A stretch of DNA of 64,000 nucleotides from Anderseniella sp. (GCA_028289645.1 JANQOK010000008.1:310001-374000); one strand, 5' to 3'. Counted from the first letter of the stretch, positions 42,774 through 51,880 are shown. The notes: a model not told the origin generated them from the letters alone. Numbers and translations: made by a program.

Positions 42774-42800
42774 AAAGGGCCGCACTCCCGTGCAGCCCTT
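42774..42800 (-). terminator. Terminator of the acidic membrane protein gene
   Basis: AAGGGC and GCCCTT arms with inner GCAC/GTGC pairing form a stem-loop, followed on the minus strand by TTTGTTGTTTC. It is 30 bp past the stop at 42830 and also 42 bp past the cyclase-gene stop, so it may serve both convergent genes. Confidence 0.6.
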
Positions 42801-42829
42801 GTGGTCTTTCTTGCTGTGCAAAGACTGCG

Positions 42830-43960
42830 TCAGGCAGTAGCCTTCATGGCATCAAGGTATTCCTCGACGTGTTCGACGTTCTCGAACCGCATCCAGCCTT
42901 CATCGGTTTCAGCTTCAACGGTCCCGTCAGACAACAGGCGCGCCGGACGTTCCCGTATGACGCGCTCTTCAACCACGAACAACTCTTCTTCCTGCGGAAG
43001 CGCGTCAGGTGCGCTCTCGGCCTCCTGTTCAGCCGGCTCTGTTGCCGTTGTTTCCTGCTGCTCCTCAGGCTCAGCTGCAGCTGCTTCTTCCTTCTCTGCT
43101 TCGGCGTCCGGCGGATCCATTGTGATAGTGCCGGTTTTGGCCGTATCCGGCTCGGTTGCGTCGGTACGGTCGCTATCTGCATCGGCGGACGGTGAGTCTG
43201 CGAAGGTGCTGCTGTCCGCATCGGCATCTTTCTGAACGTCAGGAGTCTCGGGCGCTGCGTCCATTTCAGCTTCTGCTTCTTCCTCAGCAGCAGGCGACGG
43301 TTTCAACTCAGGCCGCGCAACAAATGCGGGTGGCGAAGTGGTGTCCGGCGCCTTACTGGTGTCTGCGGGTTTGGCGAAGAAGGACGAGAGGTCGTCACGC
43401 GCCTTATCGGCTGTGTCCTCGGCGACCTCCTCAATCTTGTCAACAGCAGCCTCGGCAACTTCTTTTGCCTTGTCTGTTGCCTGCTCAGCGGCGTCTGCAG
43501 CAGTCCCGGTCACCGAACTGAAAATCGAACCGGCCGAATCCGCGGTGGACCCGGCACTGTCTTTAACCCCATCCAGAACATCGTCCACCATCTGCGTGGC
43601 GGCATCTGGCTTGTCTTTCACCGTGTCGCCAAGTGCAGTAGCACCTGCTGCAACCCCTGTGGCCGCGCCTGCCGCCGCGGCTGATGCCGGTGCCATGAAG
43701 TCAGGCAAATCTGACCCTGCCGGCGCAGCCGGTGCGTAGTCATCAGCATCGGTTTCGTCCGGCTCGCGCCGGGTCATCGCCGACAAGTTGCCGGCCACGA
43801 CGGCCAGACCAAGCAATACACAACCGCCAGTAAACAGGGTCGCTGCCACGTCAAGATTCAGACCAACAGTTACGGTGCCGGGCGAAAAAATGTTGATCAG
43901 GCCAACCGCCCAGCCTGCCGCGATCAGCACAATTGCCAAAAATATCAATAGTGTTTTCAT
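42830..43960 (-). CDS. Membrane-anchored acidic low-complexity protein
   Basis: A 376-residue protein of unknown family. Two N-terminal membrane helices (about 3-25 and 37-60) are followed by a ~250-residue Ala/Asp/Glu/Thr-rich region, with heptad-like KAKEVAEAAVDKIEEVAEDTADKA (possible coiled coil) near 170-195. A compact C-terminal segment of about 45 residues (from VVEERVIRERP, with LLSDGTVEAETDEGWMRF) looks folded and is likely the conserved part. The composition resembles proteins that tether other factors to the membrane. The ATG 43960 start is preceded by GGTAAGAGG. Confidence 0.65.
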   Translation of the reverse strand: MKTLLIFLAIVLIAAGWAVGLINIFSPGTVTVGLNLDVAATLFTGGCVLLGLAVVAGNLSAMTRREPDETDADDYAPAAPAGSDLPDFMAPASAAAAGAATGVAAGATALGDTVKDKPDAATQMVDDVLDGVKDSAGSTADSAGSIFSSVTGTAADAAEQATDKAKEVAEAAVDKIEEVAEDTADKARDDLSSFFAKPADTSKAPDTTSPPAFVARPELKPSPAAEEEAEAEMDAAPETPDVQKDADADSSTFADSPSADADSDRTDATEPDTAKTGTITMDPPDAEAEKEEAAAAEPEEQQETTATEPAEQEAESAPDALPQEEELFVVEERVIRERPARLLSDGTVEAETDEGWMRFENVEHVEEYLDAMKATA

Positions 43961-44146
43961 GCCTCTTACCCCTCTCCCACAGCGTCAACGCATGCTGGAA
44001 GCTTTAAGTACGCGTGCTCTGCAATATGACGCTAGCCGATAATATACCTGCAAGCGAGACACAACAGGCATTTCACGCCCTGTTTTCCCGGTGACTTTGG
44101 CCAAGCCCCATAACCAGCTCAAGCCCACTCTGGTGTTGATTGACCG

Positions 44147-44842
44147 TCACGATTTCAGTTTAACGTCGTTTTGCGGCACTGCAATGGCCGTTTCATCAAC
44201 CTGCGGTTGTGACGCGTCATCGGCGTCCGCTGGCTCAGCGCCGGCGTCGACGGCATCAGGTTGTTCCGCGCCATCCTGCGATGGGGCTTCCCCGCCTGCA
44301 AACTCGGGTAGGTCGTCTTCTCCGGCGCCCTGATCGTCGTCGTCTTCCCCAACAGCTGCGGAGAGTTTCTCCGCCACCTCTTCCAGCGCCGCATAGCCCC
44401 GGCCCGGCAGATAACTTGAGACAACCTTGCCGGCCTGCATGGCAGCATCGGTATAGTCGAGATCATAGTCATTGAGGCCGTCGAGCACTGCCAGCGCCGG
44501 GTTGGTCGTCCACAGTTTGCGCAAGGCGCGCTGGCGCAAAGGAGCCGGCACCCATGATTTCATGAAAATGGTGAAGTCGTGGTCATAGGTCAGCGTGTCG
44601 ATATCTATGGCTTCCAGCTCCTCGATCCAGCGCTGGCGGGTTTCGTCATCGGGCGGCACATCGCGGGCTGTTTCATCTGTTGCCGGCGGCTGGCCTTCAG
44701 ATGCCGGTGACAGGCTGGCACCTTCGCCGGGTTGCGGCGCAAGCGCGGCTTCACGCTGTTCTGCATCACGCGCTTCTGTTTCGCGAACTTCAGCCTTGCG
44801 CTTTGCCCAGCGTGACAGGAAACCTTCTTCGCGCGAGCTCAA
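44147..44842 (-). CDS. DUF3306 protein (formate dehydrogenase-associated)
   Basis: A 231-residue protein matching DUF3306: FLSRWAKRKAEVRE at the N terminus, then a Pro/Ala-rich stretch, the core DFTIFMKSWVPAPLRQRALRKLWTTNPALAVLDGLNDYDLDYTD, and an acidic low-complexity tail. Function unknown; the family is regularly found in alphaproteobacterial formate dehydrogenase clusters with DUF3305. It overlaps the DUF3305 gene upstream by 4 bp (ATGA type). Confidence 0.8.
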   Translation of the reverse strand: MSSREEGFLSRWAKRKAEVRETEARDAEQREAALAPQPGEGASLSPASEGQPPATDETARDVPPDDETRQRWIEELEAIDIDTLTYDHDFTIFMKSWVPAPLRQRALRKLWTTNPALAVLDGLNDYDLDYTDAAMQAGKVVSSYLPGRGYAALEEVAEKLSAAVGEDDDDQGAGEDDLPEFAGGEAPSQDGAEQPDAVDAGAEPADADDASQPQVDETAIAVPQNDVKLKS

Positions 44843-45420
44843 TGCAATTCTCCTTCCGGCTTGCCGGACGCCAGCATGCGGCGGCGCAGCTCGACAAGGC
44901 TTTCCTGGCCAAACTTGTATTCCTCGGTATCAAGTTTGTCGCGCCGGCGCTTCTTGAAGGTGCTGTCCTTGTAATGCAGCGCCACAAATGCCTCCAGCCA
45001 CTCGCGCACATCCGTCGGCATGACCAGCTTGCCGATCAGCGCGTCGTCACCAGACATGTACTCTTCAGCCTCGTAGGAACTCATGGTGACGAGATGGGTC
45101 TTCCAGATCAGGCCATCGGCCACCGGGTCATCCAGTTCGTGGGCAACGGTGTAGACGGACGGCTGCGGTGAGGTCAGGTTGTAGACATACGCGTCCAGGT
45201 CTGTCCTGTGCAGATCGAGCCGTGACGGCTCGCCAAGCCAGCGCGTTACAGCATCACTGCGCTCCAGCAGCCGTGGCGGAGAGCTGATGTCAGTGTCAGC
45301 CACCGGCATCATGCCGCAAACGATCCACTCCCAGTCCAGCCATGGGTGTGTGGACGCTGAGCGTTCATAGACGAGCGACAGATGAATACTGTTACCTTCG
45401 GACAACGCGATCTCCCACAT
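44839..45420 (-). CDS. DUF3305 protein (formate dehydrogenase-associated)
   Basis: A 193-residue protein matching DUF3305: VVYERSAS-like start (LSLVYERSASTHPWLDWEWIVCGMMP), HRTDLDAYVYNLTSPQPSVYTVAHE and a basic C-terminal part with KKRRRDKLDTE. Unknown function, always next to DUF3306 in formate dehydrogenase loci. Start at ATG 45420 is chosen; the TTG-started frame from 45450 lacks a ribosome site. Divergent from the Fe-S protein gene, with a dyad between. Confidence 0.8.
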   Translation of the reverse strand: MWEIALSEGNSIHLSLVYERSASTHPWLDWEWIVCGMMPVADTDISSPPRLLERSDAVTRWLGEPSRLDLHRTDLDAYVYNLTSPQPSVYTVAHELDDPVADGLIWKTHLVTMSSYEAEEYMSGDDALIGKLVMPTDVREWLEAFVALHYKDSTFKKRRRDKLDTEEYKFGQESLVELRRRMLASGKPEGELH

Positions 45421-45469
45421 GGCGGATTTTTGTACTGCATAGCACAACACAGATAGGCTACATCACATC

Positions 45470-45505
45470 ATACCACATTGCGAAACGGGCGTGATCTTGT
45501 GGTAT
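45470..45505. promoter_or_regulatory. Dyad ATACCACA-N20-TGTGGTAT between divergent FDH accessory genes
   Basis: Perfect 8-bp arms at 45470-45477 and 45498-45505 lie midway in the 117-bp region between DUF3305 (start 45420) and the Fe-S protein (start 45538). Half-sites are two helical turns plus apart, suggesting a regulator controlling both directions. Confidence 0.4.
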
Positions 45506-45537
45506 TTGTGACTTACCGCCCACTCTAAGGCCAGACC

Positions 45538-47598
45538 ATGAAACTGAACGGCTATGAAACCCTGATCTGCAACTGCGAGCGCACCATGTCGCTCGACGGC
45601 AAGAAGATTTGCAAGGCTGCCGGCGGCGGCGAAGAGCCTGACGTTTTCAACACGCTATGCCGGGCCGAGGTCAGCAGGTTTGCCGACACACTGTCCGAAA
45701 ACGCCAAGGTGCTGGTGGCCTGCACCCAGGAAGCCCCGCTGTTCGGCGAGCTTGCCGGAGAACAGGCGTTTGAAGGCGAGTTACGGTTCGTAAACATCCG
45801 CGAGCGCGCCGGCTGGACCTCGGACAAATCGGCCAATTCCGCCAAAATCGCTGCCCTTCTTGCAGACGCCGCCCATGCCAGCGAACCGGCCGGATCGATC
45901 AGTGTCACATCCAGCGGGCAGTGTCTGGTCTATGGCGCCGGCCAGCAGGCGCTTGATGCAGCCCGCAAACTCAACCAGCGCATCCCCACAACACTGTTGC
46001 TGAGCGATGCCGGCGATGTGGTGCCACCCGTCAGTGCCGATGTTGCCCTGTTCAAGGGCAAGATCGTCAAAGCGGCAGGACATCTCGGGGCCTTCGAAAT
46101 TGTGGTGGATGAATATGCGCCATTAATGCCGTCGGCCCGGCAGTCGGCAGAGTTTGTCATGGCGCGCGATGGTGCTTCATCGACCTGCGCCCTGATCCTC
46201 GACTTGTCAGACGGTCCTTCCCTATTTACCGGCGGGCACCTGCGCGAAGGCTACAAGAAAGTCGATGCAGGTGATCCGGCACGGGTGATGGAAGCGATGT
46301 TTGAGCTGGCGGACATGGCCGGCGAATTCGAAAAACCGCTGTATGTGCACTATGACTCGAGCATTTGCGCGCACTCGCGCAGTTTGAAAACCGGTTGCAC
46401 CCGCTGCCTTGACGTATGTCCTGCGGGCGCCATCACCTCGGCCGGTGACATGGTGGAGTTTGACCCGGTGATCTGCGGCGGGTGCGGTTCATGTACAGCC
46501 GTATGCCCGACCGGTGCGGCCGCCTATGCCATGCCGCAAAGGGCAGACCTGGTCGGTCGTATCGGCACACTGGTCTCGACTTACCTCAGCGCCGGCGGCA
46601 AGGCACCGGAAATACTGGTGCATGACAACGGATATGGCCTGGAACTGATCAGCATGAGTGCCCGCTTCGGCCGCGGCGTGCCGGCGCGCGTATTACCGCT
46701 GGGGGTTAACGAGATTACCCAGATCGGCCATGACGGGCTGCTCGCCATGATGGCAGCGGGAGTTTCGCGCATTCACTTGATTGCCAACCCTGCCAAGCAG
46801 GAAGAGCTGGCTGGCACTGAGGCGCAGATCGAATTAACCCGTGCCCTGGCACAGGGCCTGGGATATGAGTGTTCCATCAGCCTGATCTGCGAGGCAGACC
46901 CGGACGCGCTGGAAGCGAGCGTCTGGGCCGATAAGCCCGCACCCGCCCTGAAGGCCCATGCGATATCAGGCGTCGGCTCAAAACGGGATGTCACCCGCAC
47001 CATGCTGGGCCTGCTGCACGGCAATGCTCCGGCGCCACAGGACATCATTGCCCTGCCCGAGGCAGCGCCTTACGGACAGATCATCGTCAACACCGAAACC
47101 TGCACGTTGTGCCAGGCCTGTGTCGGGGCCTGTCCGGTCAACGCCATTGCCGACAGCCCGGACAAACCGCAACTGAGCTTCACCGAAGCAGCCTGTGTGC
47201 AGTGCGGCCTGTGCAGGACGACGTGTCCCGAAGGTGCGATCAGCTTGGAGCCGCGCTACAACTTTGCCGCCTCAGCCTTGTCACCGGTCATCCTGAACGA
47301 GGAAGAACCGTTCGCCTGCATTTCCTGCGGCAAGGAATTCGGCACCAAGAGCACGATCGAGAAAATCTCCGCGCAACTGGCCGGTCAGCATTCAATGTTT
47401 GCCGATTCAGAAGCATCGAAGCTGATCCAGATGTGCGACAACTGCCGCATCGAGCACCAGGCCAACTCCGGCAACGATCCGTTTGCCGCCGGTACCCGCC
47501 CGGCCATGCGCAGAACCGAAGACTATATCGAGGCGGAAAGAAAGACCGCTGCCGGCGGGGCGCTGAGCGCCGATGACTTCCTGATGGATGATGAATGA
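45538..47598 (+). CDS. Multi-cluster 4Fe-4S protein (formate dehydrogenase accessory)
   Basis: The 686-residue protein carries two pairs of ferredoxin-like 4Fe-4S motifs: CTRCLDVCPAGAI with CGGCGSCTAVCPTGA (about 290-325), and CTLCQACVGACPVNAI with CVQCGLCRTTCPEGAI (about 520-565). Further Cys occur near the N terminus (ICNCERT) and C terminus (CISCGKEF, CDNCRIEH). Central segments resemble a CoB-CoM-heterodisulfide-reductase HdrA-like scaffold without the FAD fingerprint. It is typically located with DUF3305/DUF3306 and formate dehydrogenase; it may move electrons during cofactor insertion. ATG 45538. Confidence 0.8.
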   Translation: MKLNGYETLICNCERTMSLDGKKICKAAGGGEEPDVFNTLCRAEVSRFADTLSENAKVLVACTQEAPLFGELAGEQAFEGELRFVNIRERAGWTSDKSANSAKIAALLADAAHASEPAGSISVTSSGQCLVYGAGQQALDAARKLNQRIPTTLLLSDAGDVVPPVSADVALFKGKIVKAAGHLGAFEIVVDEYAPLMPSARQSAEFVMARDGASSTCALILDLSDGPSLFTGGHLREGYKKVDAGDPARVMEAMFELADMAGEFEKPLYVHYDSSICAHSRSLKTGCTRCLDVCPAGAITSAGDMVEFDPVICGGCGSCTAVCPTGAAAYAMPQRADLVGRIGTLVSTYLSAGGKAPEILVHDNGYGLELISMSARFGRGVPARVLPLGVNEITQIGHDGLLAMMAAGVSRIHLIANPAKQEELAGTEAQIELTRALAQGLGYECSISLICEADPDALEASVWADKPAPALKAHAISGVGSKRDVTRTMLGLLHGNAPAPQDIIALPEAAPYGQIIVNTETCTLCQACVGACPVNAIADSPDKPQLSFTEAACVQCGLCRTTCPEGAISLEPRYNFAASALSPVILNEEEPFACISCGKEFGTKSTIEKISAQLAGQHSMFADSEASKLIQMCDNCRIEHQANSGNDPFAAGTRPAMRRTEDYIEAERKTAAGGALSADDFLMDDE

Positions 47599-47616
47599 GG
47601 CCAGGCTGCCCAACCC

Positions 47617-48852
47617 GTGGAAACATTTGATCACATTGTCATCGGCGGCGGTGTCCTGGGCCTGTCCATCGCCTATCACCTGGTCCGAGACAGTCAGGAC
47701 AGCGTCCTCGTGCTCGAACGCAATGAGCTGGCCAGTGCGGCATCCAGCAAGGCGGCCGGCCTGATATTGCAGGCCACGGCAAAGCCGCTCAACACAGCGT
47801 TGGCCAAGTTGACTCTCGATACCATTGCGGCACTCGAGACCGAGCTGGATGAGACTATTGGTTTCCACGCAGTCGGGAGTCTTCGAATCGCATCCTCGCC
47901 CGTGCGTTCGACGGAATTGCAGGCCATGGAGCGCGACGCTGCGGAGCACGGCATTCCAAGTTACCGATTGAGCCCTGAAGACCTGTGCCGAAAAGCGCCA
48001 TGGCTGGATTCTTCGACGGCTTGTCACACCACGTTTTTCCCATCCGACGGTTATGTCGACCCGTATTCTTTCAGCACCGCTTACGGGCGAGCGGCACGCA
48101 AGCTTGGTGTGCAGATCCGGCCTCGTACGGCGGTGACCGGCCTGATCATCCACTCCGATCGTGTCGAGGGTGTTTGCACGGCCTCCGGAGACGTTTTCGG
48201 CGGCACTGTCATAGATGCAGCCGGGGCCTGGGCATCGCTGATTTCTGCGCACGCCGGGTATCTGCTCCAGATGACGCCGACCCGCAGCCACTACTGGATC
48301 ACCGCTACGGATCCGTCTTATGGTGGCGACTTTCCGATAACCCTGCTGCCCGATGCCCAGGCCTATATGCGCCCTGAGACGGGCGCCATGCTCATCGGCG
48401 TCCAGGAGGCAACTTCCGTCACTTTCGACGCGCGGGAACTGCCGGACGACATCAGCACCTTCTCTGCCACAGGCGGAGAGGAGCATTGGGAGGTAATCGC
48501 TGAGGCCATGCAGGACATTTCAGTGTATTTCCCGGCGGTCGCAAAGGCAAAATTTGCGCATTATGTCAGCGGCCTTTCCGGTTACACGCCGGACGGCCTC
48601 GTTCTTCTCGGCGCAGTTCCGGGACCTTCCGGCTTTTTCACCGCGGCCGGCTGCTGCGGAAACGGAATTGCGCTGTCCGCCGGCATCGGCTCGGCCATTT
48701 CGGCACTGGTGCGCGGTGAAGAACCCGGTTTCGATGTAGCCGCTTTTGCCCCGGACCGATTCGGCTCGGTAGACCCGTTCTCGGCGGAGTTCAGAGAACG
48801 CTGCGCCGCCGCGCGAGCCTCGAAGTCGCAGTCTGCTCACCAGAGCATGTAG
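47617..48852 (+). CDS. FAD-dependent oxidoreductase, D-amino-acid oxidase family
   Basis: The 411-residue DAO-type flavoprotein begins with the dinucleotide motif HIVIGGGVLGLSIAYHL and has the FAD-contact stretch AASSKAAGLI and the C-terminal SGYTPDGLVLLGAVPGPSGFFTAAGCCGNGIALS. Relatives are sarcosine, glycine and D-amino-acid oxidases or dehydrogenases. GTG 47617 is the likely start. It lies 18 bp after the Fe-S protein gene but is functionally unrelated in appearance. It is followed 28 bp later by an amino-acid racemase-like gene, which suggests D-amino-acid use. Confidence 0.8.
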   Translation: METFDHIVIGGGVLGLSIAYHLVRDSQDSVLVLERNELASAASSKAAGLILQATAKPLNTALAKLTLDTIAALETELDETIGFHAVGSLRIASSPVRSTELQAMERDAAEHGIPSYRLSPEDLCRKAPWLDSSTACHTTFFPSDGYVDPYSFSTAYGRAARKLGVQIRPRTAVTGLIIHSDRVEGVCTASGDVFGGTVIDAAGAWASLISAHAGYLLQMTPTRSHYWITATDPSYGGDFPITLLPDAQAYMRPETGAMLIGVQEATSVTFDARELPDDISTFSATGGEEHWEVIAEAMQDISVYFPAVAKAKFAHYVSGLSGYTPDGLVLLGAVPGPSGFFTAAGCCGNGIALSAGIGSAISALVRGEEPGFDVAAFAPDRFGSVDPFSAEFRERCAAARASKSQSAHQSM

Positions 48853-48880
48853 ACAACATTCAAATCGGAGAAATCGTACT

Positions 48881-49579
48881 GTGAAGAAGATCGGGATGAT
48901 CGGTGGTTTGAGTTGGGTTTCGACTGCAGAGTATTACAAGCGCGTCAATGAAATCGCGCAAGCTGAGGCCGGCGGCGTGACGTCGGCCCGCATTGTTCTG
49001 GAAAGCGTCAATCGACAGGAATACGTGGATGCTGTTATCCACAGGCAGGACGAAGCCGCCGCCTGTGCCCAGATCAGACGGTCGGCCGTGGCTTTGCACT
49101 CAGCCGGAGCTGATTTCATCGTCATCACCTGCAACGATGTGCATCGCTTTGTTCCCGACATTCAGGCTGAGCTTGAAATTCCGTTTCTGCACATCGCCCA
49201 GGTGACCGCCGAGGCCATCAAGGCCCAGGGTTTAAAGCGGGTTGCCATTCTGGGCGTTCGCAAAACGATGGAAGGTGATTTCTACACCGAAATCCTTGCA
49301 CGAAACGGCATCGAGGCAGTCATCCCGAACGAAGACGAGAAACGGTTCATTCACGACAGCATCTATCAGGAGCTGGTTGAGAACCGTTTCCTTGATGAAA
49401 CACGCGAGGCATACAAGCGGATCATTACTTCACTCGGTGACCGCGGCGCCGACAGTGTTGCGCTGGCCTGCACCGAGATCCCGCTTCTCCTGTCACCCGA
49501 GCAATCACCTCTTCCGGCATTCTCCACAACCGAACTTCACTGCCGTGCGGCGGTCGCAAAGGCTTTAGCCGCTGCCTGA
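48881..49579 (+). CDS. Aspartate/glutamate racemase family protein
   Basis: A 232-residue cofactor-independent racemase: KKIGMIGGLSWVSTAEYY at the N terminus, the first catalytic Cys in FIVITCNDVHR and the second in ALACTEIPLLL. It is of the YgeA/aspartate racemase type. GTG 48881 with GGAGAA upstream. Likely co-transcribed with the DAO-type flavoprotein, which could act on the D-amino acid. Confidence 0.85.
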   Translation: MKKIGMIGGLSWVSTAEYYKRVNEIAQAEAGGVTSARIVLESVNRQEYVDAVIHRQDEAAACAQIRRSAVALHSAGADFIVITCNDVHRFVPDIQAELEIPFLHIAQVTAEAIKAQGLKRVAILGVRKTMEGDFYTEILARNGIEAVIPNEDEKRFIHDSIYQELVENRFLDETREAYKRIITSLGDRGADSVALACTEIPLLLSPEQSPLPAFSTTELHCRAAVAKALAAA

Positions 49580-49601
49580 GAGACCGGTCCGCCTGCTTGC
49601 T

Positions 49602-50636
49602 TCACACAAGCGTCTGGAAGATGACACCTGAGATGATAGCACCTGAAACCCCGAGGCCGAGGTAGGCGGCGAATACCTTCTTCTTGACGAGCGACCAGAC
49701 CGCGGCCATGGCCGGAACCGAGCTGACCGCGCCGGCGACCATGAACGACATGGCCGCGCCTGCACTCATACCCTGCTCCATCAGTCCGGACAGCAATGGC
49801 GGCGCAATATAGGAATTCAGATAGGCCGGCATGCCAACCACGGCAGCGATGGCGATCGGCACCACTCCATCGCCACCGACCAGGCCGGCGATCAGGGAGG
49901 CCGGGATGTAGGTGACCAGCAAAGCCTCCAGCACATAAGCGAGAGCCAACCATTTGATCAGGAACAGTGCGTTGTTGAGAAATTCGGTTGTGAAAACCTG
50001 CCGGCGCCCAGCTTCGCGCCAGAACTGCCATACCGGCCTGCCATCGAACGGGTTCGGGCCACAGCCACAGCCGGTGGCTATCTGTTCGCGCAGCGGGGCG
50101 CCGAACCAACCGCCCTTCAGCAGCAGTTTTATGGCAAACCCGCCGAACAATCCCAGGCCTATGGCTGACACCGCCTTGCCGATGGCGAACGGCCAACCCA
50201 GCGCGGCGGCGGTGATCAGCAGTGTTGGCGGATCAATCAGCGGAGAAGACAGCCAGAACGCCATGACCGCCGACAGCGGCGCGCCCAGTGCAAGCAGGCC
50301 GGCGATAAACGGTATAACCTCGCACGAGCAGAACGGTGCCAGTCCACCAAACAGGGCAGCCAGTATGATCATGCGGTTTTCCCGCCCCTTGAACGCATTG
50401 GCGATGACGGCTTCCGCACCAGCTGCCTTCAGTGCGGCAATCAGGAATACCGCAAACGCGATGTACGGCAGGGTTCCCACGAATGCCTTTGCCGCAAAGC
50501 TGACAACCGGGATCAGGTTGGGAAAATCCAGCAGAGCAACCACGACGGGCGCGAGGATGGTTATGGTCCATGGCGTGGCCAGACGGGACTTTATCTCATC
50601 TGCCAGCGGCAGTTGCTCACGGGATACATCACTCAT
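49602..50636 (-). CDS. ArsP-like/DUF318-type permease
   Basis: A 344-residue permease of the DUF318/ArsP type with about eight to ten membrane helices and the conserved FCSCEVIPFIAGLL motif in the first half and AYLNSYIAPPLLSGL in the second. A cytoplasmic loop has GCGCGPNPF, a cluster of Cys that could bind metal(loid). ArsP exports trivalent organoarsenicals; other members are of unknown cargo. ATG 50636 overlaps the ArsR gene stop (ATGA), so the pair is translationally coupled. Confidence 0.8.
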   Translation of the reverse strand: MSDVSREQLPLADEIKSRLATPWTITILAPVVVALLDFPNLIPVVSFAAKAFVGTLPYIAFAVFLIAALKAAGAEAVIANAFKGRENRMIILAALFGGLAPFCSCEVIPFIAGLLALGAPLSAVMAFWLSSPLIDPPTLLITAAALGWPFAIGKAVSAIGLGLFGGFAIKLLLKGGWFGAPLREQIATGCGCGPNPFDGRPVWQFWREAGRRQVFTTEFLNNALFLIKWLALAYVLEALLVTYIPASLIAGLVGGDGVVPIAIAAVVGMPAYLNSYIAPPLLSGLMEQGMSAGAAMSFMVAGAVSSVPAMAAVWSLVKKKVFAAYLGLGVSGAIISGVIFQTLV

Positions 50637-50932
50637 GATCCGGCCTCCTCGTCCTTGCAGCATTCTTCCAGAATGAAGGCCGCCAGCGCCTGCAGGTGCC
50701 GGTAATTCGCCTGGTTGACAATGGTGCGCCCCTGCCGGTTCTGCATGATCAGATCTGCCGATGTCAGAAACTTCAGGTGATGGGCGAGGGTTGAGCCGGG
50801 AATGCCAGTGCGCTGCTGGATGTCGCCAACCAGCAAGCCCTTGTCCCCTGCCCTGACCAGAGTTTGCAGAACTTCCAACCGGGATTCCGACCCCATGGCG
50901 GAAAATCCTTGTGCGGCGGTGACTAGTTCCAT
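50633..50932 (-). CDS. ArsR/SmtB family regulator
   Basis: A 99-residue winged-helix protein: SAMGSESRLEVLQTLVRAGDKGLLVGDIQQRTGIPGSTLAHHLKFL. A vicinal Cys-Cys pair is near the C terminus (LEECCKDEE), a plausible sensor site for arsenite-like or other thiophilic ligands. No CVC motif of classical ArsR is present. A perfect dyad operator lies 14 bp upstream. It probably represses itself and the permease. Confidence 0.85.
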   Translation of the reverse strand: MELVTAAQGFSAMGSESRLEVLQTLVRAGDKGLLVGDIQQRTGIPGSTLAHHLKFLTSADLIMQNRQGRTIVNQANYRHLQALAAFILEECCKDEEAGS

Positions 50933-50946
50933 GTCCTAACACTCCA

Positions 50947-50976
50947 TATTTCTATATAACTAGAATTATAGAAATA
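50947..50976. promoter_or_regulatory. ArsR-type operator: perfect 10-bp inverted repeat
   Basis: TATTTCTATA (50947-50956) and TATAGAAATA (50967-50976) are exact reverse complements with 10 bases between. The site lies immediately upstream of the ArsR start at 50932, in an AT-rich island typical of an ArsR-type promoter. Confidence 0.65.
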
Positions 50977-51127
50977 AATACCAACTGTCAAGCAGATGCT
51001 GTCGTCACCCATGGACCTCGATACGGCGGTGATTGTCAGGAGAGATGTGCTGATCCCGTAAATCGGGTCGCCCCGGAATTCGAACGTTCCTATCAGAGCC
51101 GCATTCGAAATCCATGGAGAGCAGATC

Positions 51128-51880
51128 ATGCAACTCAACGACAAGACCATCATCGTAACCGGCGCCAGCAGCGGTATTGGCGAAACCGCCGCCGTACTGT
51201 TTGCATCCGAAGGCGCCAACCTGGTTCTCGGTGCCCGCCGCGAGGCTTTGCTCGGCCAGTTGGCAACAAAGATCAATGACAGCGGCGGCAGCGCCGTGTT
51301 TCTGGCTGGAGATGTCCGCGAGGAATCGTTTGCAGCCGACCTGGTCGAATTGGCGACAGCAGAATTCAGCGGCCTTGACGGCGCTTTCAACAATGTCGGC
51401 ATGGTGGGAGAGACTGTGGCCGTTCCCGATATGGAAACCGCCAACTGGAACGATGTTATCGCCACCAACCTGACCAGTGCGTTCTTTGCGGCGAAACACC
51501 AGATACCGGCCCTGAAACGAAGCGGGCGCGGATCCATCGTGTTCACGTCGTCCTTTGTCGGATACGCCAATGCCGGCATGCCCGGAATGGGGGCTTATGC
51601 GGCATCGAAGGCGGGCCTGATCGGACTGGCAAAATCCCTGTCGGCCGAACATGGCGCCGACGGCATTCGGGTCAACACGCTGCTGCCAGGCGGCACCAGA
51701 ACCGCCATGGCCGGCGACGATCGCGAAATCCACGATTATATCGCTGGGCTACACCCGCTCGGGCGAATGGCAGACCCAACAGAAATTGCCGAAGCAGCGT
51801 TGTTCCTGCTGTCCAACCGGGCCTCATTCGTGACCGGCAGCGCCATGACGGTAGATGGCGGAATTTCAATCAGGCTCTAG
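51128..51880 (+). CDS. SDR family oxidoreductase
   Basis: A 250-residue classical SDR with cofactor motif TGASSGIG, ARREALL, NNVGMVG in place of NNAG, catalytic Ser in FTSSFVGYA, YAASK, and C-terminal VTGSAMTVDGG. Probably NADP-dependent because of the Arg-Arg after the second strand. Substrate unknown. ATG 51128 with GGAGAG upstream. Its 3' end overlaps the convergent small protein gene by 4 bp. Confidence 0.85.
   Translation: MQLNDKTIIVTGASSGIGETAAVLFASEGANLVLGARREALLGQLATKINDSGGSAVFLAGDVREESFAADLVELATAEFSGLDGAFNNVGMVGETVAVPDMETANWNDVIATNLTSAFFAAKHQIPALKRSGRGSIVFTSSFVGYANAGMPGMGAYAASKAGLIGLAKSLSAEHGADGIRVNTLLPGGTRTAMAGDDREIHDYIAGLHPLGRMADPTEIAEAALFLLSNRASFVTGSAMTVDGGISIRL

Noticed and set aside
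47407-48486. 359-codon minus-strand open frame opposite the DAO-type gene
   Set aside because: Antisense shadow; it spans the junction of two well supported plus-strand genes.
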